A stretch of 64,000 nucleotides of DNA, taken from NCBI GenBank assembly GCA_016946835.1, contig JACVTC010000060.1, positions 695,501-759,500 on the forward strand, given 5' to 3'. This DNA is from Neocallimastix lanati (nom. inval.). Its lineage: Eukaryota; Neocallimastigomycota; Neocallimastigomycetes; Neocallimastigales; Neocallimastigaceae. The notes below the pieces were generated by a model that worked only from the letters and a program-made list of their open reading frames with translations, did no database searches and had not been told where the DNA came from. The translations under genes were made by a program, and so were the position numbers. Each line of letters begins with the position of its first letter. The first letter of the stretch is position 1. Shown here piece by piece: positions 44,501 to 55,000 of this stretch.

Positions 44501-45395
44501 ACCAAAACCAATCCCAAAAAACACTGCAGATAATGTAACACCAGTTGAACAACCATTTACTCGTGTTGGACTTGATACGATTGGTCCTCTTCCAATTACT
44601 AAAAATGGAAATATGTATATTATTACATTGGTTGACTACTTCACAAAATGGGTTGAAGCTAAAGCCATTCCAAACACAAAGACTGAAGAAGTTATAAAAT
44701 TTTTAACTGAAGTTATATCAAGACATGGTCCTCCAGAGATAATTGTTACAGATAACGGAAGTTCGTTCGCAGCAGATATTACTAAAATGATGATCGATCT
44801 ATATGGATCATGGGTGCACTTTGTATCTCCACATCATCCAGAATCAAATGGTATGATTGAAAACCGTAATAGAGAAGTAGAGAAAATTCTAAGACTCTTA
44901 GTTGAAAACCAAAGTGAATGGGATGAATATTTACCATTCGCACTTTGGGCTCTTAGAACAACAAAAATTTCCAAAACAAAATTTAGCTGCTTTGAATTAC
45001 TTTATGGGAGAAAAGACACCTGGCCATTAGAAGTAATGTTTCCAGATATTTACAAAGTTCCAAATGAATCAGATGAAGAATATATTTTTAGAAGATTCCT
45101 AAGACATCAGAATTTGGTGAAACAAGCAACAGAATATTCGGATTACGCAAATCAATATTGGGAACATCGCATTGGACTATCGAAATCACTAAAGAAAAAT
45201 TATAAACCCGGAGATTATGTGATGATAAGATTAATTGGAAGAAGTAAGTTAAATCCTTACTTTTATGGACAATATAAAGTAGTTAACAAACAAAAATTCA
45301 ATACAGTTGTCCTCGAAGATCCTTAAACAGGAAAACTTCTTGATCGAAATGTACATATTAAAAATGTTTTTCCTTATATCATTCCAGAAAAATAG
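41541..45395 (+). pseudogene. pol: Pol of element C (two nonsense codons)
   Basis: 1285 codons stay in one frame from the frameshift site. N-part with INVAQKKK and NKRRRK; an Asn-rich stretch (about 41920-42060); protease YDTGANVNVI (about 42340) with a TAA at 42435-42437 where the related B copy reads Leu (KLADN); then continuous RT (CIDYRRLNE, LDLYSGYHQI, YIDD near 43355), RNase H (RTDAS, DLEG, TDHKP, DTLSRL), integrase (AHSVGHEGAEK, CRKC, GLDTIGP, TDNGSSF, NGMIENR) and a C-terminal module near 45230-45270. A second TAA (45324-45326) replaces the Tyr seen in A and D (DPYT, DIYT), 23 codons before the natural TAG at 45393-45395. It is probably dead but very recently so, and could be mobilised in trans. 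Confidence 0.9.
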
Positions 45396-45423
45396 TTAAC
45401 TTCAAGGGACGAAGTTCAATCTT

Positions 45424-45437
45424 AACCGCCGAGGAAT
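45424..45437 (+). promoter_or_regulatory. Polypurine tract of element C
   Basis: AACCGCCGAGGAAT precedes the 3' LTR. The pure purine part GAGGAA is short. Just upstream, TTCAAGGGACGAAGT also occurs before the PPT of D (57515-57530) and, in variant form, of A. Confidence 0.6.
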
Positions 45438-46182
45438 TGATAAATAACAAAATTAATAAAACTTGAAAATTTATTATACATAAAATCATAACTAACCTTA
45501 GCCAAGTTTAATAATAATTTAATAAAATAAAAAAAAAATTAATTAAATAAATAAATCAAATAAATTAAAAATTACATATATACTCAGATAAGAAAGAAAT
45601 AATATATATTTTTTTCAAAATAAAAATATTAAGATTAAATTTAAAATAAAATAATTAATTTTTATAATTAGTTTTATAATAATTTTTATAATTAATTTTA
45701 TAATTAAATAATAATTTTTATAATAACAAAATTAATTAATTTAAATAACAAAATATTTTTAATTATTTTTATAATAAACAAATTTATTTATTTTATCATT
45801 AAATATTTATTTTATTATTAATTTTATTACTTTTATTTTATTTAATTATTCTTTTTATTTATAAATTATAAATAGTTTAATTTTAAAGAAAAATATAAAT
45901 ACTTGTAAATATTTCATGTAAATATTATTATTATTATTATTAATTAATTTTATAATTTTAATAATCACTTTTAAATTTTATTTTGTTTAATAAATTTTAA
46001 TAAAAGATTTATAAAATAAAATATTAGAAAACAAGTGTTCTAATAAATCAAATTTTTAGTGTTATTTCTAATAAAACATTTTTTTTAATTCATAAATAAC
46101 TTATACAGTTATTATTAAAATAAATTGAAATTATCACTTTTTAATTTTATATTAAAATTAAGATAATTTCTAAAATATATCA
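45438..46182 (+). repeat. 3' LTR of element C (745 bp)
   Basis: It starts TGATAAATAACAAAATTAATAAA and ends AATATATCA. It differs from the 5' LTR by scattered substitutions and small A/T-run length changes, so the insertion is older than D or E. Confidence 0.88.
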
Positions 46183-46277
46183 GGGATTTCCCAAAATGGC
46201 TCTCTGGACGAGCTGTGAGGAGACTGTACAACGATACCGACGACACCAGATAGGTTCCGCGTGTTGTCGTCTCACTT
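46183..46277. other. GC-rich island of unknown origin (about 95 bp)
   Basis: It sits between the C 3' LTR and an R fragment and has roughly half G+C in a region of mostly A+T. GACGACA (about 46237) and TGTCGTC (about 46264) can pair to form a hairpin. The minus strand has an uninterrupted short reading frame with ordinary codon-like composition, so it may be a captured fragment of a host exon or a structured RNA. I do not recognise it. Confidence 0.4.
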
Positions 46278-46712
46278 TAGTTTTATTATTAAATTGTTTT
46301 ATGAATAATTATATAGTTATTGTATTAAAAGATTCTTATCAATATTATTTTATTATTATATTTTATATAGTTTATATACATGTATGAATATATTAAGATT
46401 AAAATGTATTAATTAATTATATTGTTAATTATTATTTTAGTTTAGTATAAAAAGGATTTGAAATTCCATAGTTTGAATTATTAACATAAAGTTAATGAAT
46501 TAATTATAACAATAATAATTCTTTATATTAATCTTAGTTAACTTTATTATTAAATATATATTAAATAAAGTTCTAATAAAACATAAATCTTAAAGATTGA
46601 ATTCTTAATTATAAAACTCTGTGTGTGTTATTTATTATTTAAATTTAATTAAATTGTTATAATTAATAAGAACATCTTGACCCGACCAATTTAACCCAAA
46701 TCAGGAAAGATA
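46278..46712 (+). mobile_element. 3' part of a repeat R copy
   Basis: From TTAGTTTTATTATTAAATTG it matches copy 1 from about 11895 onward, including TATAAAAAGG with the GGATTTGAAATTCC dyad, to AACATCTTGACC. It may be the other half of the R copy that starts at 36851 and was split by copia H and C. Confidence 0.6.
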
Positions 46713-48589
46713 TAGCAAGGATCTATCCTACCACTCAATAAGATTTAACTATAATCTTACCTAATCAATTCAATATTTTTACACTAAAAGTGGTAATTAC
46801 TTATCAAAAGTATTTTATACCTTATTATTTATTAATTATTATCTATGATTATTTATTATTACTTATTATTATTTGTTATTATTTATTACTTTTTATTATT
46901 ATTTATTATCATTTATTATTATTTCCTAGTTTAATAACTATTCTAATAATTATAAATTATTTTTATTAACTAAATTAATAATTATTTAATTATACATTAA
47001 ATGAATTATCAATTTTCATATTTTATTAAATTTTTACTATTAAATTTTTATAATTAATTTTATTTATAATAAATATATATAAAATAAGTTTTTATTAATT
47101 ATTAATTATTTATTATAATAAATTTATAGAATAAATTATTTTTACTATTAATCTATTCTAATATTTCTAAACTATTCTAAATTATAGCTAAAATCTATAA
47201 TTTTATTAAGCTATTTTTTTTTATTATTTACTTAATTATAATGTAAAATAATTATTATTTATCCTTATTAATTTTTATTAAATAATTATCTAATTTATTT
47301 TATTTGTTTTATTTTGGTTATTATTTATTATTTTATTAATTTAATAATTTAATAACAACGAAGAATAAGTAAAAAAAAATATTTACAAGTATTTATATTT
47401 TTACACGAATTTAAGGTATTTATAATTTTAGTAAGAAAAGAAATAAAAAAATAAATATATTATGTTAAAAGAAATAAAAGAATAATAACATTTTATTATA
47501 GAAATAAAGGAATAATAAAGACATAAAAGAATAACAATAAAGAAAATAAAGAAAATATATCGTTGATAAAAATAAGATTATTAAAAGTTATCTTTTAAAG
47601 TTGTTATAATATTTTTTATTTTTTTCTAGAAACACAATTTTTCTATAAGATCATGATTGATTTTTAATTTTAATTTTATTAAAGCAGAATTATTTAAGGT
47701 TCAGATAATTTAATCTTATTTAAGGTTAAAATTTAATTTTTAAATAAATTTTATTATAATATTTGATTTTATAATTTCATTCTTCATTAATTATTGATAA
47801 GAATGTACTAAATAATGCATTCTTAATTAAATTTACGATTTATTTCTAATGCATTATGTGTATACTATTATTTTTGTACTTTAATAAATTTTTAAATTCA
47901 AAGATCAAAAATTAAATCAAAAATTATATTAAACTTTATATTTTTATATTAAATCTTATATTAATAGTAATATTTTTATATATTTAAAACTTATATTAGC
48001 AATATTAATAATAAATCTTATTTTTTTATTTTATATTAATAATGAAAATTTGTATTAATAATATTTTTATATATTGATAATTAAAATTTATATATTATAT
48101 TTTAACTTTTATTATAAAATTTTATATCTAAATGTTTTATTTTATATTGAAAAATATTTTATTTTATTAAAAACCTTTATATTAGAATAGTATTTTTATT
48201 TTTATCTGAATATTTTAGCAAGTTTTAATAATAATTATAACCAATTAAATAAATTTGTATTAGTAATATTTTAGTTAGATTATTTTAAAAAAAAATATAT
48301 ATATATTTTATTTATATTATAAATGTATTTTATCTATATTGTTATAATTAAATTTTATATAATTGATTATAAAAATCAATTTAAATTTAATAATTTTTAT
48401 AAAAAAATAAAATGTAATAATATAGTATTTATTGGCAAGAACAACTTTTATGCCTTAAAAAAGGTATAAATAGTTGTAAATTTGTTACCAATTTTTAGAA
48501 AATCATCAATTAATAAATAAAATAAAATAAATAAAATAAAATCTGTATATTTATTATTGTTTTCTATTTAATTTCTCATAACCTTAACA
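46713..48589. other. Unassigned LTR-like A+T-rich stretch
   Basis: No ORF or RNA gene. The piece 47325-47420 resembles the reverse C-type LTR remnant near 15060. Near the right end a TATA box, TATAAATAG (48465), lies in one arm of a 14-bp dyad (ACAACTTTTATGCC with GGTATAAATAGTTGT, 48441-48477). The stretch ends CCTTAACA directly before the tRNA spacer motif TTATTGATACTTTTTG, consistent with the end of an LTR inserted in the unit. Confidence 0.4.
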
Positions 48590-49006
48590 TTATTGATACT
48601 TTTTGTAAGTAAATTGCTTTTTTTATAATAATTTTGTCAGGTGTTAAGATTTTAATATAATTTATATTTTATATTTAAATAATATAATATGTTTTATTGA
48701 AAAAGATTTACAAGGTTGATATAACTATATAGTAATATGCTATATAGACATAAAATAATAATAAATAATATATTTTAATAATTTGGTTTAACGAAAATTT
48801 ATTTATGATTAACTTTAATAATTAAAATTATTTGATAACAGTAATGTAAAAAATAATTTTCATTAATCTAAGAAAAATAAAAAAATTAAAAAATATAATC
48901 GAAAAAAAGTGAAGATCAATTAGCAGCGGTATGTTTCGATCATACGACCTGTGGGTTATGAGCCCACCACGCTTCCACTGCGCTACGCTGCTATTTTGAA
49001 ATTTTG
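48590..49006 (-). repeat. tRNA repeat unit 7
   Basis: It is a normal spacer from TTATTGATACTTTTTG through the CTATATAG dyad to tRNA 7. Its tRNA-upstream flank ends in TTTG (49003-49006), the target duplication of D and K. The unit resumes after K at 59018 with TTTGAGAATTATTGATACC. Confidence 0.8.
48921..48992 (-). tRNA. Initiator tRNA-Met (CAT), copy 7
   Basis: It is identical to copies 1-3 and 6 over 72 nt. Element D starts 14 bp upstream of its 5' end and is transcribed divergently from it. Confidence 0.96.
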
Positions 49007-49622
49007 TGATGCATGTCCAGTAAAAATAATAGAAAATAATAGAAAAATTATTTAGAAAAATTATTAATATAAATATTTATTAAAAATTAATTTTATATAA
49101 TGAATCTTAAAATATATTATTAATATATTATTAAAGATAATTTATTATTATTAATTATTAAAATATTAAATTAAATAATAATATTAAAAATATTAAAAGA
49201 ATTGTTGATAATATAGTAAAATTAGTTATATTAATTATAACGGAGATTGAATGTTTAATTAAATGGATGTTAATATTAAAATAATTTTTAAATAATGTTA
49301 AACAATATGAATTAATAGTTATAAGTAAAAAGTTATGAATATTTATATTTATTAATTAATTTTAGTGTTTCGATAAATAAAATTTATAAAATTAGAAAAA
49401 AATATAATTATGAAAATAATTTATAAATAAATATTTTCTTTTTTTTTTAAGGAATAATAATAAAACATGTATTTTTTTTATGATAAAATATAATAAATAA
49501 AATAATAAAAGATAAATAAATAAAAAGTAAATATAATTATTGTAATATAATATTCTTGGAGTAATTCCCTTTTGCACAAACGCCCAACTAACATATACGG
49601 TATTTAATAAAATATCGTATCA
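49007..49622 (+). repeat. 5' LTR of element D (616 bp)
   Basis: It starts TGATGCATGTCC and ends AATATCGTATCA (TGAT/ATCA inverted ends). No obvious TATA box matches the pattern of the other families. A G+C-richer block with TTTTGCACAAACGCCCAAC is near 49570. Confidence 0.95.
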
Positions 49623-49626
49623 AAAA

Positions 49627-49639
49627 TGGTGGAGAATCC
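49627..49639 (+). promoter_or_regulatory. Primer binding site of element D
   Basis: TGGTGGAGAATCC lies 4 nt after the 5' LTR. It complements a tRNA 3' end GGATTCTCCACCA. F has the same 13 bases and B differs at one. Complementarity may extend, but the tRNA is not identified. Confidence 0.7.
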
Positions 49640-50428
49640 GGGCGTGCAAACCAAGAATATTATGAAATTTATATTTATATTGATATTTACTTTTTAAAAA
49701 ATAAAGACAATTAAATAATTAATATTAAATTAAAATTAAATAATTAATTTTTTTATAATAGTAATATATAAATTTATATAAAAAAAAAAAAAAAAAAAAA
49801 ACGCCTAAAATTATTATGATTATTATTAAATAATAATTAAAGGTAACTGGGAGTTCGAACCAGAATAAAAACGAATAAGTCTTTAATTATTATTATTAGT
49901 ATAGTTAATTTTTTTTATTATCATCTTTATTAGTAATTAAAGACAACTGGGAATTCGGACCAGTATAAAAACGAATAAACCTTTAATTAAGAAATGATAT
50001 TATAATAAAAAGTAGTAATAGTTTAGTATAAAAATTAATATTAAATAATATTTTATTAATAGTATATGTGATAATATTTAGAAAAAAAAAAAATAATAGA
50101 TAATATTTTAATAATAATAATAAATAATATTTTAGTAATGGTGAATTAAGTAATAATTAATAATAATAAATGATATTTTAGTAATAGTGAATTAAGTAAT
50201 AATTAATAATAATAAATAATATTTTAGTAATAGTAATATTTTAGTAATAGTGTATAAAATAAGAATTAATAATAATAATAATAATAATTAAATGATATTT
50301 TAGTAATAGTGAATTAAGTAATAATTAATAATAATAAATAATATTTTAGTAATAGTGAATTAATAATTAATAATAATAAATAATATTTTAATAATAGTAA
50401 TATTTTAGTAATAGTATATAAAATAAGA

Positions 50429-50469
<41 letters not shown>

Positions 50470-50555
50470 TAATAATAACAATAATAAAAATAACATTATT
50501 ATACTCGTAAAAGTATATAAGAATATAATTTCAAATTAAAATAATAATTAGATAA
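49640..50555 (+). other. Leader of element D with twin hairpin repeats
   Basis: Two related copies of about 55 nt occur (about 49836-49895 and 49934-49991). Each is bounded by ATTAAAG and CTTTAAT and contains AACTGGGAGTTCGAACCAG or its variant AACTGGGAATTCGGACCAG. The inner part can form CTGG/CCAG with a T-arm-like TTCGAA. The rest (49992-50555) is repeated TAATATTTTAGTAATAGT-like sequence and AAT microsatellite. The A-run is at 49781-49801. Confidence 0.6.
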
Positions 50556-51860
50556 ATGGCGGACGCTTCGAAAATTAGAAGAGACTTACCATACTTAGCA
50601 AATTATGGTAAGGACATAGATTCTTGGATAGAAGATTTCAAAAATGTTATGGAAATTTACAACATCGAGGAACCAAACAGAATTTTTATTTGGGTAAAGA
50701 ACGCAGTAGAGGCTGACATAAAAAACCTTTTGAAATCTTTATGTACTACAAGAAATAATGTTAAAAGGTTTCCCTCATATAAAGAAATCCAGAGAGCCAT
50801 TGAAGATTATTTAGAAATTACTCAAAATGATAAGTGTTCAATTTTAAAGGCCTTAAAAATAAAAAGAAATGAAACAATTAAAGGATTTAATTATAATTAT
50901 TTAACTCTTTATCATCGACTTGACTTGGAATATAAAAAATTAATATGTGTCGATGATTATTTAAATGCTATACATGATAGGGTATATGTACATTCTCAAG
51001 TAATTTTGGCCAACTGTAAAACATTAACAGAAGCGTTCGAAGTAGCAGAACGTGCAGAAAAAGCTGAAGTACGAACTATAACAAACAAAAATTCTCAGAA
51101 TGTTATGGTATATCAAAACAACATAAATAAAAATAATAACAATTTATTAAATCATCCAATTTATAGGAGCTTAAGAGAACATGGAAATAATTTAGATAAT
51201 TCATATCAAGCGTCATCATATGTTATGGGTTATATAAATGAAAACTCCACCAATAATAGAATGTTTACACCAGGTAGATATAGTAACAATAAAAATAAAA
51301 GTTTTAATAATAATAATAATTATTATCACGGAGTAGAACAAATTCAACAAAATAATACTTATGATACAAGAAGATTCTATAATAACTACGAACCAAAAGC
51401 TAGAAAATCAGTTATGTGTTACTCATGTAAACAAGTAGGACATAAAGCTTATGAATGTCCTAATAATAAAAATAATGGTAGTAATAGAAATAATAATCTT
51501 TATAATATGAATAATAATGATATGGGTAATAATTATAATAATAATTTTGATTATAATAATAATAGTAATAAATATAACAATTATTATAATAATAGTAATA
51601 AAAATGGCTACAATAATTCTTTTAATGGTAGTAATTATTACTTTAATAAAAATAATAAATTTACTGGAAATAATATTGCTAATAGAAATAATCATAATTT
51701 TAATGAGAATAATATTCCCACTGGAAATAATAATTTTAATAGAAATTCTAATGGAATAAATCAGGATATTAATACTACTAGTTCAAATATTAATAGTAAT
51801 TTCAAAGCTAATGTAAATAATAATAATAATAATGGAGATAGCTTTAATAATTTAAACTAA
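50556..51860 (+). CDS. gag: Gag of gypsy element D (434 aa)
   Basis: This is the capsid/nucleocapsid polyprotein. Start ATG of MADASKIRRDLPYL; no in-frame ATG lies upstream before stops. Residues 1-180 form the capsid-like region (IDSWIEDFKNVMEI; KALKIKRNETIKGFNYNY corresponds to KSLKIQKGESIKDFNWRY in A). The zinc knuckle CYSCKQVGHKAYEC (about 288-301) is an intact CX2CX4HX4C, unlike A. From about residue 305 to the end the protein is almost entirely Asn, Tyr, Ser and Gly. The last codons, TTA AAC TAA, are the frameshift site. It probably forms virus-like particles in the cytoplasm. Confidence 0.93.
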   Translation: MADASKIRRDLPYLANYGKDIDSWIEDFKNVMEIYNIEEPNRIFIWVKNAVEADIKNLLKSLCTTRNNVKRFPSYKEIQRAIEDYLEITQNDKCSILKALKIKRNETIKGFNYNYLTLYHRLDLEYKKLICVDDYLNAIHDRVYVHSQVILANCKTLTEAFEVAERAEKAEVRTITNKNSQNVMVYQNNINKNNNNLLNHPIYRSLREHGNNLDNSYQASSYVMGYINENSTNNRMFTPGRYSNNKNKSFNNNNNYYHGVEQIQQNNTYDTRRFYNNYEPKARKSVMCYSCKQVGHKAYECPNNKNNGSNRNNNLYNMNNNDMGNNYNNNFDYNNNSNKYNNYYNNSNKNGYNNSFNGSNYYFNKNNKFTGNNIANRNNHNFNENNIPTGNNNFNRNSNGINQDINTTSSNINSNFKANVNNNNNNGDSFNNLN

Positions 51861-51887
51861 ATAATGGGAGAAGGACAACTCCCGTTA
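51851..51887 (+). promoter_or_regulatory. -1 frameshift signal of element D
   Basis: TTTAAAC (51851-51857) is in gag phase with TAA directly after it. The stem GGGAG (51866-51870) with CTCCC (51879-51883) is extended downward by T-G, A-T, A-T and T-A pairs to 51862/51887; the loop is AAGGACAA (8 nt). The pol frame has a stop at 51848-51850 and opens exactly at the slippery site. Confidence 0.87.
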
Positions 51888-52022
51888 ACCAAACCAAACT
51901 TCAAACTTATAATAAAAATAATAGTATTAATGAAGAATATGTAAATTTAACATACTCTCCCAAGTTAAATAATAATACTATGAAAATAAAAAATAATTAT
52001 AATAATACTAATGATAATAATT

Positions 52023-52053
<31 letters not shown>

Positions 52054-55000
52054 ACATAATAATAATAATAATAATAATAATTCATATAATGCTAGTGCAA
52101 CTTCAAATAATGATGTAATAAATAATGGATATCCTTATAATGATAATTCACATAATTATGATATAAACAATAATTATTTAAATAAGAATAATAAAATAAA
52201 TTATACAAACAGTTTATTTGATGATAATCATACAAGTATTGATAATATTTATTCCAATAATAATAATAATAATAACTTAAATAATATAGAATATCTTAGT
52301 AAGAATACTAGTAACGGTTATAAATTAAATAATAGTAATCATAACAACATCTATGAAAATGACACTATTAATAAACAAGTTAACAATGATGTTAATATAA
52401 ATAATACTTATAAAAATAATAATGATGATCAAAGTAACAATGAAATTGATTTAAATAGAATTTCTATAAATGATAATGAAAAGAAAATTAATAATGAACC
52501 TAATTCAAATAATATTTATAATAATTTTGATAATTACCATAATGAGGAAATTATCGCTGTTGCCCAAAAGAAAGGTAAAAATAATTCAATAAAAATCTCC
52601 CCATATACCAAAGAAATAAAGAAAAAGCTTATAGATAATCCAGTTCCAATTATTACAAATGCTATGAAGAAAAATACTATTATGAAAAGAAAATTAAACG
52701 TTAATAAATTAGCAACTAAAGGAACACCTGATATGATAATAGATGAGGGAGGAACGAATGTCAAACTATCAACAGAAAAAGAAGAAGGTAAAGAATTTAA
52801 AGAAAATAAAGATCATAAAAATGTTACTTTCAATGAATCTATTGAAATTTTTGAGGATTCACAACCACCAACTAATCAAACAATAACTAATAATAACACA
52901 AATAAATTAGAATATTTGGATCTTTCTTATATCAATCAACCAAATATTAGAAATGTAAAAAAAGCGAATAAATTGAATAAAATAAATGAAATACTGAGCA
53001 GTAACAAAGATGATATACCCATCAATGTTAAAAGTTATTCCAAGCCAGAGAAACACATAAAAATGATGGAAGATTTTAATGAATTTAAAATTAAGGACTT
53101 TATCAAGGAAGTAGCATCAACCGAAGTCATAACGAAGTTAGTATATTTGTTAGACCTGTTTCCAAAGTTCAGGTCAGAATTTACAAAAGCATTAAAATTA
53201 ACCGAAGGAAAAGAGAAAATAAAGAAAAATTTGAATACATCTTTAATAAATGTAATGACAATTATAAGCCAACATAAAGTGATTAAAGTTAAAGGCACTG
53301 TGGATAAGAAACCAGCTGAAATTTTCTTGGACTCGTGTGCTAGCGTTAATTTGATTACCACTACGGCTTTAAAAAAATTTAAAATTAATAAAAATCCTAT
53401 TGGGAGAATATCCGAAAAAATTTTTCAGGTATATTCCAACAATTCAACTTGTTCAGATATTTATGAACTAAAAATATCTATTGGAAATTACACTTTTATC
53501 GATTACTTTAGGAAAATTGATAAGGATGATATCTTTGATATATTAATAGGTATTGACACACTTAAACGAAATAGATTTAATATAAATTTAGTTAATGATA
53601 CCTTATATCATATTGATGAAAATAATAATCCTATAGAATTAGCTTCTTTATTTTATGATGTTAGCTTGAGTCCTTCTGAAAGTACAAATAGAATTAATGA
53701 CGAAGAAAATAATATGAATAAGGAGAATAATATAAATAATAATTCTTCTGAAGAGAATGATGAGGATTCTGAAACTAGTTGGAGTGACAATGATAATAAT
53801 AATGATAATAATAATATACTTTTTACATATGCTAAATCAGAGTTACCTAATATTAACATAAATAATTTTAATGTAAAATTACCTTTCTTTAATAGTGTCG
53901 ACATCGATAAAGAAAATAATATCAAAATAAAAACGAATAATAATAAGAATGATGATAAAATTTACAATTATAAAATAAATGATCATAAAATTAATTCTAA
54001 AGTTACAAACAATATAAATCCCATACTACATTCTAAACTTCCATCAAAAATCGATTCTGATCAAAACGGCAATAACAAATTAAATAGTAATTATAAATTA
54101 GTAGATAGAAATATTGAAAGGAAAGAATATAAGAATAAAACGGTTGATATTACAACACAATTGATTCCATCTCTTTTATTAATAACTAATGAAGTACTAC
54201 ATAATGAAAACGAGGTTTGCACAGACGACACAATATCTAAACTGGAAATGATTCACTCTATTGTAAAAAAATTACCAGAAAATTTGAAAGCTGATGTAGA
54301 AAAATTATTTTTAAATTATATTAGTGTTCTTGCACTGAAAACTGACGATTTGGGTTCGTCAAAGCTATATCCTCATAGAATTAATTTAATACCAGGAACA
54401 ACACCTATTAAACAGAGGGCCTACCGTATTTCAAAAGTGCAAGCTGATGCACTTAAAAAGGAATTAATTAAACTTATAAATAATAACTTAATTGTCCCTT
54501 CTAGTTCTCCTTGGTCTTCTCCTGTAGTACTGGTACCGAAAAAGAATGGTCAAGTGAGAATGTGTGTTGACTACAGGAAGATTAATAATTGTACATTAAA
54601 GGACGCTTATGCACTTCCTTTAATAGATGATATACTTTACTATGTTAGCGGTGATATTTCTATTTTGTCTACTATTGATCTCTTCTCAGGGTACCATCAG
54701 ATTCCTATGCATTCTGATGATAAAGATATCACTTGCTTTACGACCATTTACGGAAACTTTAATTTTGAAGTTATGCCTTTTGGACTATGCAACGCTCCCG
54801 CTACTTTTCAAAGGGAGATGAACAGAATATTTTTTGATTTAATCGGAGTATGTGTTTTTATTTACATAGATGACTTAGTTATTTATTCTCCTTCATTAGA
54901 TCAACACATCAAAGACCTAGAAAAAGTATTCCTCATTCTTGCTAATAATGGATTAAAAGTGAATTTTGAAAAATGTGATTTCTTTAAAGAAGAAGTTGAG

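Larger units (their letters stand above)
39147..46182 (+). mobile_element. Full-length gypsy element C (nearly intact)
   Basis: It has LTRs of 747 and 745 bp with TGAT...ATCA ends, primer binding site, leader, gag, frameshift signal, pol and polypurine tract. Only three nonsense codons break its ORFs. The flanks (GGGGG left, GGGAT right) share only GGG, and copia H to the left does not resume on the right, so the locus was rearranged or the target duplication was lost. Confidence 0.88.

Noticed and set aside
39142-46187. GGG on both sides of element C as a target duplication.
   Set aside because: Only three G match, the left flank is a G-run, and copia H does not continue on the right side.
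46196-46387. Short ORF starting in the GC-rich island.
   Set aside because: It runs from the island into repeat R and changes composition at the junction, so it is fortuitous.
49392-49577. Minus-strand 61-codon ORF present identically in both D LTRs (also 57937-58122).
   Set aside because: Its repetition only reflects LTR identity; the translation is Tyr/Phe/Leu low complexity from A/T sequence.
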